Shown here: one piece after another, positions 55,870-64,000 of the stretch
Position numbering within the stretch: the first letter of the stretch is position 1
Layout of the letters: each line of letters opens with the position of its first letter
Assembly (NCBI GenBank): GCA_036365455.1
Contig: JAWQUS010000003.1
Location: 7,398,001-7,462,000 of the forward strand
Reading direction: 5' to 3'
Source of the DNA: Macrosoma leucophasiata
Taxonomy: Eukaryota > Arthropoda > Insecta > Lepidoptera > Hedylidae
DNA length: 64,000 nucleotides
Notes under the pieces: generated by a model
The model's database searches: none
What the model was told of the DNA's origin: nothing
What the model saw: the letters and a program-made list of their open reading frames with translations, nothing else
Program-made: the position numbers and the translations under genes

Positions 55870-56455
55870 AAGTAGCGTAAGTTACTCCTTATTACATCAG
55901 CTATCTGCGAGTGAAGGTCCCGTCAAAATCGGAGACCCTCAAATTCTATGTATTTGTATGTAGTTATGTATGTATGTTTGGTTGTATGGAGATAAAAGTA
56001 GCTCAAGTTACTCCATATCACATCGGCTATCTGCCAGTGAAAGTCCCGTCAAAATCGGAGACACTCCAATTCTTCTTATTTGGATGTAGGTATGCATGTA
56101 TAAATGGATGTATGGAAATAGAAGGTAGCCTAAGTTACTCCTTGTTACACCTACCTACCAATGGAAGTCCCGTCAAAGTCGGATACACTACAATTCTACT
56201 TATTTGTATGTAGGTATGTATGTATGTATGGATGTATGGAGATTAAAGTAGCCTAAGTTACTCCTTGTTACATCAGCTACCTACCCGTGGAAGTGCCGTC
56301 AAAGTTGGATACACTCCAATTCTACTTATTTGTATGTAGGTATGTATGTATGTATGGAGACAAAAGTAGCCTAAGTTACTCCTTATCACATCAGCTATCT
56401 GCCAGTGAAAGTCCCGTCAAAATCGGTCAAGCCGTTCCCAAGATTAGTCCCGCCA
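55870..56455 (+). repeat. minisatellite, 119-126-bp period, about 4.7 units
   Basis: GTCCCGTCAAAATCGG-type cores start units at about 55,911, 56,037, 56,160, 56,286 and 56,405. Each carries CTCCAATTCTACTTATTTG, a GTATGTATGTATG stretch and CTAAGTTACTCCTTATTACA. The period being near a multiple of three keeps some frames open (55,911-56,213), but this is not a protein gene. A CAGACAGACAGAC run ends it. Confidence 0.88.
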
Positions 56456-56689
56456 AACAGACAGACAGACAAAAATTGTAAAAAATGTTGTTTTGGTATA
56501 TGTACCGTGTATACATACATATGCGTTTAGTAAAAAGCGTTTTTTTATATTACAAACAGACACTCCAATTTTATTTATTTGTACGTATATAGATTTATTA
56601 TGGAAGCTACAATACAACATAAGACCTAAAAATTCTGTAATAAATTTTAAGCGTCTACATTATAGCGGTAACAGAAATACATAATTTGT

Positions 56690-57185
56690 GAAAATGTTAG
56701 CTTTCTAGCTATCACTATTTATGAGATACAGCCTGGTGACAGACAGACGGACGGACGGACAGACAGATAGACAGCGGAGGATTAGTTATCCGTAGGGTCC
56801 ATTTTTACCTATTAGGTACGAAACTCCCATAAAGATAGAACTAAGATACAGAATAGCTTAAAATTATTCGATACGATTCTTTAAATTGACATAACTTTTT
56901 TATTTCTGAACCGATTCACATGAAACAAACACTAAATGTTAAGTGAAACTTACCACAATATATTAGTGAAAACCGCAAATGGAATAAGCCGTTTCTTATA
57001 GTAGCGTGCACAAACACACAGACAAACAGACATTTTTCCAGGATAAAAAGTACCCAGTGTTGTGCGCCAAAGGTTAAAATATAATTATACCAAGTTTCAT
57101 TGAAATCGGACCGGTAGTTTTTATGTGATGCTTGAACAAACAGACAGACAGACAGACAGACAAAAAAAAATCTAATCACATATTT
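56690..57185. repeat. retroelement tails with (CAGA)n runs
   Basis: GACAGACAGACGGACGGACG (56,739-56,758) with AGGGTCCATTTTTACC, and ACAGACAGACAGACAGACAG (57,138-57,163) with a preceding AAATCGGACCGGTAGTTTT, resemble lepidopteran retroelement 3' regions, here at least two of them. Confidence 0.5.
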
Positions 57186-59519
57186 GTGTTCGGTATCGAT
57201 CTAATAACATCCCCTGGTATTTATTTTTTCAATATTTTTGTGTACAGAATGTACAGAATTTACACTTCTACAGATTTATTATAAGTATAGATAAGACATA
57301 AATATGAAATACCTAATAGATTTTTTTGTAATATAAAGATAATTCCCAATTTTTTTTTTATTCATTCCTCTAAACTAATTCATTTTCGTAATACGATATT
57401 TAACATATTTGGGTTTATAGTTTACATGCGCACCAAATTTCGCGGCATCGCGCGCAATCGGCGGCATCTCAAGGCAAATTGACTGTGACAGGCGGATAGA
57501 CAGATATGTTTGAGTTACGGAACCCCAAAAGAGCATCGTATTGCATTTTATTATTACTAAAATCACATATCTTGAATCGTAAGCGCGGGCTTAATATCAT
57601 CTTTAACGACCCCATTTTCAACATGTTCATTAATTTATCAGAATCGCAGATGACAGCTACCATATTTTTATCGTGTTTCACCCGATAGCGATTAATATTT
57701 TATATACCTATAAGCTCTTGGCGCCGATTAATTTATTATCGCTAATTTATGTCTTTTTGTGTGCTTTATGTGGAAATTTTTGGTTTTTATGTTGTTTAGG
57801 CTGCTTTTATTTTAAATAAATTAAACTTAAATACGTAATTTTCGTGTTTGGACATAAATTATGTCCATTTATGTGAACTGAAAGCCGGAATGTGAGTCTA
57901 GGTTTTGCCGGTTTGACTGGATGTCAATCGGAATTGTATCAACGCGCATTATTAAAAAGATTTATAAGTTAATTTGGTTTTCATTGTTTCGTAGCTGGTG
58001 TTTGATTTTTATCTTTTCGTCTTAAATCTTTTTTAATTTTGTAAAAATGTTAAACAAGCTCACTTTGGTGAATGTTTATAACTGTAGCATATAGATCTAT
58101 TCAAGCGATTGATCTCATTTCATAGTACTTAGATGAACGTACCTATTTGGTTTTTAGCCCCTCAGAGACCTGCTACTGTAATTCTACTACAAGTTGATCA
58201 CCTTGTCATGTCCTGTAAATTGACATAGGCAGTAGAATTTTGGTATTATTATGACCGCACAAAATCTGGTGATAAATACCATCCGTGGAACTATGGCCGA
58301 AAAAGCAATTCAGCTCCATGAACAAAATTAGTTGAGATTGATTGTTATCCGTTTGTACCAATTGCATCACCATTATCTAACCATCAGCAAAAAACTTCTC
58401 ATTAAAATATATATCTATAAAGTTGTGATGTCTCTCTTAATGTTTCTTTTGCCTATGGAATTCCATTTATATTTACGCAAGGAATATTTTCTTGAAGTGT
58501 GATTTTCATAACTTCGTCAAAACCGTGTGTGAGCCAAGTTCCTAATGGTTGGATATACCTACCGGAATATTGAACGGTTGGAATGGTTGCATTCCGTATG
58601 GACGCTGTAATTTTAAAGATAATTTTACCACTGCTGATCGCCAATGCAATCGTCAACCCGTATGCCAAGTCTTTTGTCCAGCAATTAACATCTTTCGGCT
58701 GATCGTGGCGATGATTTTTCTTCCCCTACCCCGTAAGGGATTTGGTAATTAACATTCATTGACTTTTCAGTATTCAGCCGTATTTCAGTTAAACTTGTTC
58801 GTGTATTTTCCTACTACCTCTTTCAACTGTCTCACTAAACATGTAGGTATGCTTACCTATCCCAATACAGGCGTTTATGCTTTTTATTTTACATTGTTAC
58901 ATACTATGTTATTGGATTGCCCATGATAATTACGTAAGACAATTGAATCATTTTTATCATATGAGAAGTGCTTGGATTTAGGTTATATTGACATTTTTGA
59001 ATATCAGACTTATTTAGATCCGATTTTATTTATTCAACGAACTTGGCCCCTTTACATTCACGTTCACGATCGGATGCAGTTGAGTTGATATTCTGGCTAA
59101 TTAATGTTTAATAACTTGTCATTTCGTGATCTTTAACGTTTTGATTAACTAATTGATGGAAGCTCTTAACTGTACAAGATTGAATCAGTGATTTTTCTTT
59201 ATTACATTGCGGTTATATCTAAATGCTTGGAGAAGCGAGATCTTAATTAACAAAGGTATGTAATGGCGCTTGAATAATATTATTTTTATGTAAATATAAA
59301 ACAGTCTATTTTAATACACCAATGTAAAGCGTATGAAGTGTACTAAGCGGAGTGCAAATAAGTTCCATGTTAATGCACGGCTCATCACGCGAGAATGTTA
59401 AGCTATTGGTTGGTATCGTTTGCTGTGATTACAAAAACTCGGTCTAATAGATTGACCTACCTATATACCTATATACCTATTGATTTGTTATGAATAGATG
59501 ACGTCTACGGTAGACGGTA
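57186..59519. other. mostly AT-rich single-copy-looking DNA
   Basis: 57,420-57,530 holds a repeat scrap (TTACGGAACCCC, GGCATCGCGCGCAATCGG). 58,725 has CCCTACCCCGTAAGGGATTTG, a tail scrap shared with 7,240. No gene supported in 2.3 kb. Confidence 0.5.
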
Positions 59520-60190
59520 GTGCACCTGGCCCCGCGGCTGGTTTAGATCGGAAGCGATCTAATCGGTTAAGCGATACTACACCGCGGACACTCCGACAAA
59601 ATTCCATACAAACGTTTAATTTGGTCTCTATTACACAGATCAATCAGTGACGTGTATTTACACGCGCGTACGTGCGTGTGAGTAGCACGTAGAAAATACC
59701 AACCGTCGCCCATAAGAGGGGAAGGGGTTTCGTGATGCGGGAAAATCGGGCGGGACGTCGAAGTGTCCATTCTATACGTAGTATCATTACACACTTACAT
59801 ATTCTCTGGCGATACGGTCGGCGTTTCCGTGCTTCGGAGGGCACGTTTTGGTGTCGGTCGCGGTTGCTATCGATAGATAGCAGTCGTTAAACCTTGTCGG
59901 AGACCTTATGGGCGGTTTGAAAACATCCGAGAGCGGGTTGGACACTAACCCTTGTGTCCACCAACCCGCATTGGAGCAGCGTGATGGAGTTAGCTCCAGG
60001 CCTCCTCCTAAGAAGGGGAGAGACTCGTGCCCTGCCGTTGGACGTATCAAGGGTTGTCATTATTAGACGTCTACCAACGACGTCCGGAAATGTAAATATA
60101 CCTATTACGTGGGACAAAAACTTACTAACGAATTGCGGGTATTCTTTAATGTATACGTTTTACTTCTGCCTAAGCCTTGGGTGAATAGTG
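59520..60190 (+). repeat. GC-richer retroelement 3' region
   Basis: Blocks CTTCGGAGGGCACGTTTTGG, CGGTTGCTATCGATAGATAG, CAGTCGTTAAACCTTGTCGG, GGAGCAGCGTGATGGAGTTA and CCAGGCCTCCTCCTAAGAAG (59,830-60,015) have the look of an RTE/CR1-type LINE 3' region found across insects, by recollection rather than search. 60,100-60,190 (ACTAACGAATTGCGGGTATT...CTTCTGCCTAAGCCTTGGG) resembles the S2 SINE tail. 59,520-59,800 is also GC-rich but unassigned. Confidence 0.5.
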
Positions 60191-60566
60191 TGAAGTTATT
60201 ACGAAGAAACCATTAAACAAATCGCGGGCAGAGCTCGTATACGATGAATAAACAAACGCGAGTATTCGAATACCGTTGTTTAAACACTTTTATACCAAAT
60301 TTATATCTAGGTCATAGTTACAACTAGCGTTAGGTTATCAGGTCTAGTCAGTGCTAGGAGTCAGAATTTTTGCATAGGGTTTTTTTTTAGGACGTAAGTG
60401 CTCATTAAGTTGTGTTTTTGGCAAATTCGACTCCAAAGGTTGGTTTTGAGGTTTTCTTTCCAGGTCATAGTTATAACTGATGTTGCTGGGTCCGATTTGA
60501 TTTAAATTGGGGCAGAAGGTAAAATTAATCTAGACCTAAATTAAAACGGGGCAAACGAGGTTAGAC
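60191..60566. other. AT-rich intervening DNA
   Basis: Nothing recognisable was seen. Confidence 0.5.
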
Positions 60567-60775
60567 GACCCGGTTAGTCCAGCGGTGTGAGATGACCGTT
60601 TGATTCGAAGCGAGGTTCGATCCCCGCACCGGGACCAATATTTGTATGACCTACAGATATTTGTTTCGGGTCTGAGTGTTTGTGTTTGTGTATGTGTACA
60701 ACGGCACCAACGACACAGGTTTATACCTACTGTGGGGCTGTGAGTGTTACAAAGCTTATTTTATTTTTTTAATTT
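60567..60775 (+). mobile_element. tRNA-derived SINE (family S1), plus copy
   Basis: Head ACCCGGTTAGTCCAGCGG (box A), GAGGTTCGATCCCCGC (box B at consensus), and CACCGGGACC, which pairs with the CCCGGT start as an acceptor stem. Body CGGGTCTGAGTGTTTGTG, TATGTGTACAACGGCACC, ACACAGGTTTATACCTAC. End GGGGCTGTGAGTGTTACAA with an A/T tail. Same order as 1,650-1,845 on the minus strand. Confidence 0.85.
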
Positions 60776-62090
60776 ATATATTTTAGATATTTTTACAAGA
60801 CAATACTAGTAGTGTTCGTTTTTTATTATGCAGGTAAAATGAATAGATAAAATTTTCTTTTATTTTTAAGATTTAAAAAAATGTTCCTACTTATTTTTCT
60901 GTTAATAATTATTTTTTCTAATGTACTCGTATTTGTCGGTTTATCGAGACATTAGTGACCGAATACTAAAACGTCACTTAAATCTAAGTGGGACTTAAAA
61001 GTCTTTCGTCTCTATAAAACACGTGCAAACAAGAAATATAGCTCATATTTGAGAGCTGCTTAAAATTAAGTGACGTTGTATTCGGCCATAAGCGTCTTGA
61101 TCAGGTACGACTAGAGATATGAACACAGATTCCTGAAAAATCGGGACACCTGACAACACTAGTTACGACAGACAAACAAGAAGCTTCTTACTTGTTGGCC
61201 ACAGTGCGTCAATAGTACATTATTCACTAAACGTTTTCATGCAATGACGCATTTAGCATATTCACCTATTACATGAACCATCGTTTAGCACGTTGCTTAA
61301 AGAACATGTCTTGCGAACTTTTTCTACAATTAGAGTAGTGGACGAAATCTTATTTGTGAGGACAAATATACAAACATATTGTGGACACGTAGGGAAAACA
61401 AATGTCAATATTTATGGTAAATCATGTTTTATAGCTATTCCAATGTTATGGTCTTAGACAGAATAATACAAACCCATTTAGAATTTGTTACGTAAGTTTA
61501 TTTTAGTATCAAACACGTTTAGATCTTAAAAAGAAATTGTATTTGAAAAAGAACTGATTACTAAAGAGCATGAAGGCGGTATTAATTAAAACCTATTTTA
61601 AGACGAGTTGGTTTAAACTCTAAAATGCATATTAAAATTTGTATACTATGTCGTAGTATTAACGTTTTCGTAGGTTTTCGCGAGCTATACAACACTCCCA
61701 AAAAAGTTTGGGAGTGTTGTATACGCGAGAAAATCCGCAAGTTTAATTTCTACAATGTCGTAGTATTATTACATATTATTCTCTGACTATGTTCAAACTA
61801 GAGACACATGTTTGTTTACCTGTGTGAGTGTAACTGTACTGTGTAATGTGTCTACACGCATCCCGTAGTGTGCGTAGTACGCTTGCTACGCTCACAGCTA
61901 CAAAAACCATTGCAGGTTTTTTGTAGATGTGATAATATACTTTAATAAAATTACGTGTCTTTTGATTATATAATGTCTGTATAAATATATCCTTAAGTAA
62001 TATTACTCGTAGATTGCCCGTCGTATTATGGCGATAAAAAAGTGTTTTAAAGAACGTTTAAAATATTATATAGATCTCAATTAAAATTGT
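60776..62090. other. AT-rich intervening DNA
   Basis: No gene. CACTTAAATCTAAGTGGGAC and CTTAAAATTAAGTGACG (60,973-61,077) form loose mirrored blocks. See also the hairpin at 61,686. Confidence 0.5.
61686..61723. repeat. 17-bp perfect hairpin
   Basis: TATACAACACTCCCAAA and its exact reverse complement flank the loop AAAG. The right arm and the following ~40 bp (ACGCGAGAAAATCCGCAAGT, AATTTCTACAATG) match 6,947-6,990, where the left arm is missing. Confidence 0.85.
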
Positions 62091-62145
62091 TGTATGTATC
62101 TTCACGCCAGGACGGAGTAGGCAGAGAGTGTATAGCGCCAGATTG
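62091..62145 (-). repeat. RTE-like LINE tail fragment
   Basis: TGTATGTATCTTCACGCCAG, GGAGTAGGCAGAGAGTG and AGCGCCAGAT match 29,091-29,145 (with the TCCCTAACG segment deleted). It is cut off where the plus-strand LINE starts. Confidence 0.7.
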
Positions 62146-64000
62146 CTTCCACTTTAAAAAGGTAGAGAGAAATCCACCACTTGGTAATAAAATTAAGTTA
62201 AGCAAAAAAAGTAATATTGTTAACCTGGTGCACCAGAATATACAAGGGATGATGGGTAAAGACTTAGAAATTGAGTTATTTTTGAATGATCGTAATGTAG
62301 ACATCTGTTGTTTTACAGAACATTGGTTGAAATCCCATGAATTAATATTCAATTTCAGCAGGCACCAGGTTGGTAGTTCGTTCAGTAGAGCACATGCAAT
62401 ACGTGGTGGCTCTCTAATATTGTTAAATAAAAACCTTAAATTTAAGGAACGTAGGGACATAATAAATCTGTCTATTGAACGAACTATTGAAATAGCCTGT
62501 GTTGAGCTTGAGCGCTTGATAATTTTATGTATATATAGACCTCCAAGTGGGTTATACGATTATTTTGAAAAAAAATTGGATGAGGTGTTGACCAAATTAT
62601 TTGAATTGAAGAAACATATTATTGTTTGTGGTGATTTTAACATTAATCTAGATGAAACGCCAACATGTATTGGATTTAAATAATTACTGATATCATATAA
62701 TTTGCATAATGTGTTTTTCTTGAACCTACCAGAATCACCCAGTGCTCTGCGACCTGCATAGACAATATATTTACTGATTTCAAACCTAACCAAAAACATG
62801 TTTTTACTGAATTATGTTCTGATCACTGTGGTCAACTAATATCCTTTCATGATGAAATCAAAAATAGAGATTCAAAACATGATATAGTGTTTGTTCCTAT
62901 CAATGCCAAAACTTTCATATGTACAGTACCATTATGACCCAAATATATTATACAGTAACTTTTTTGACATTATTGCAAAAGAGTACAATCTAAAAAGACC
63001 AAAAATTTAAGAAGTCATAAGTCATTTAATGAATGGGCGACTGTTGGAATACATAAGAGTAGGCAGAGATTGTATGAACTTTATGGTGAAAGATCATATA
63101 ATCCTAGTAATTCTTTTAAACATTATGTTAAAATGTATTCAAAGATATTTAAAAAAGTGTGTGCCATAGCTAAGTCACTACATATTAAAAATAAAATTAA
63201 AAATTCAGCAAATAAAATTAAAGCGACATGGAATGTCATTAATAGCGAAACTGGAAAATGTACGGAGCGCAACTCTGATTTTAATTTAATTATTGACAAC
63301 GCACTTACTTCAACTGACAAAGAAGTTGCCTCAGCATTCAAAACTTTCTTTGCCAATATTGCAGTTTCTACCACCGAAGACCTTATTTCTTCTCCTACCG
63401 TCGCTGAATCGTTATTACAACATAGTGTAAAAGAAAGTAAATTTAAGTTTAATTTTAAGTTAGTAAGCACTGCAGATGTTATGCATGCTTTTAAATGTAT
63501 TAAAATTAAGAATACTAGTGATTTATGGGGCATATCTGTAAAAAATGTACACTCAGTAATAGACATAATCGCACCATATTTAGCGACTATATTTAACAAC
63601 AGTATTGTAAGTGGTGTGTTTCCTGATTTAATGAAAAATAGTAAAGTTATTCCATTATTCAAATCCGGTAGTACAAGTGACTCCACAAATTTCAGACCCA
63701 TTTCTGTGCTACACTTTAAGTAAAATTTTTGAAAGGCTCATTTTAAATCAATTACCTTCACACTTCAATCGTCATAAACTTTTGCATGTAAAACAATTTG
63801 GATTTACCAAGGGTCATTCAACTACTGATGCAGGTGTTGAACTTGTCAAACACATTTTTGAAGCTTGGGAAGAATCACAGGATGCTCTAGGGGTATCCTG
63901 TGACTTATACAAAGCATTTGATTGCGCATGAAACAGCATGAAACATTGGTCAGAAAATTATACCACTACGGCATTCGAGATACCGCTCTTCCTACCGACT
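62146..64000 (+). pseudogene. decayed Jockey-like LINE ORF2 (endonuclease + reverse transcriptase), continues past window
   Basis: ORF2-type protein of a non-LTR retrotransposon, broken into several frames. Endonuclease (62,215-62,880): NLVHQNIQGMMGK, the catalytic-Glu motif CFTEHWLK, CIYRPPSG, CGDFNINLD and, after a stop at 62,681-62,683 and frame changes, CIDNIFTDF and the catalytic SDHCGQL (62,818). Linker and RT start (63,070-63,723): KIKATWNVIN, then VIPLFKSG...FRPISVL, the classic entry to the RT domain. After a frameshift near 63,710, SKIFERLILNQL, QFGFTKGHSTTDA and DLYKAFDC (first RT aspartate; Tyr where Ser is usual). A perfect 10-bp tandem duplication GCATGAAACA (63,926-63,945) then shifts the frame; HETLVRKLYHYGIRD follows in the next frame. 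The sequence before 62,146 is the unrelated RTE-like tail, so ORF1 is absent, either 5'-truncated or beyond a rearrangement. Non-functional. Confidence 0.88.

Noticed and set aside
55911..56213. 100-codon open frame with internal repeats (VPSKSETL...)
   Set aside because: It is translated minisatellite. The near-multiple-of-three period keeps it open.
62077..62460. Minus-strand frames opposite the LINE at 62-64 kb, including 63,123-63,701
   Set aside because: They are shadows of the plus-strand endonuclease/RT frames, which carry the recognisable motifs.

Overview
The window looks like intron or intergenic DNA from a moth or butterfly. It is strongly AT-rich and has almost no long open reading frames. 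It is packed with repeat types typical of lepidopteran genomes: tRNA-headed SINEs, 5'-truncated LINE tails, short TIR elements and a mariner. There is no bacterial or viral gene organisation. Family names given here are judgements from motifs, since no database search was possible.

Layout. 1-21 kb is a mosaic of short interspersed elements. It holds three copies of a ~300-bp TIR element with 8-bp target duplications, tRNA-SINEs, many pieces of one A-tailed retroposon family (called 'family G' here, after its GGTAGAGCTCC head), a three-unit ~430-bp tandem repeat (11.6-12.8 kb), a LINE 3' end with a zinc knuckle (15.2-15.5 kb) and a Harbinger-like MITE (19.8 kb). 21.4-22.0 kb is a CpG-richer patch with a TATA box and a possible first coding exon with a consensus splice donor. 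22-31 kb is largely single-copy AT-rich DNA with scattered retroposon fragments and one GC-rich island (26.5-26.7 kb).

The dominant object is 31,397-45,700: a 14.3-kb foldback-like element. Two near-identical ~330-bp terminal inverted repeats (first bases GGCTCTGTGAACTTGG) are flanked by an exact 10-bp duplication (GGTATGCTCT). They enclose two opposed arrays of a ~163-bp tandem repeat, about 47 units on the left and about 35 inverted on the right. The arrays meet at a ~226-bp unique spacer that carries a tRNA-like sequence. No transposase is visible inside.

45.7-50 kb contains a complete-ended mariner (47,034-49,353, TA duplications). Its transposase is frameshifted and also split by a 5'-truncated LINE with its own 7-bp duplication. 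It is followed by a small, well-formed candidate internal exon (49,741-49,786) that is in phase with the candidate first exon at 21,948. If both are real, most of the window is one >27-kb intron on the + strand. 50-62 kb is again nested repeats, including a 2.9-kb TIR element (51,533-54,394) and a ~123-bp minisatellite (55.9-56.4 kb). The window ends inside a decayed LINE (from about 62,146) with recognisable endonuclease and reverse transcriptase segments.

There is no operon-like cooperation between genes. The history readable here is one of layered insertions: LINE into mariner, TIR element into LINE fragment, retroposon into retroposon, and repeat arrays expanding inside a mobile element.
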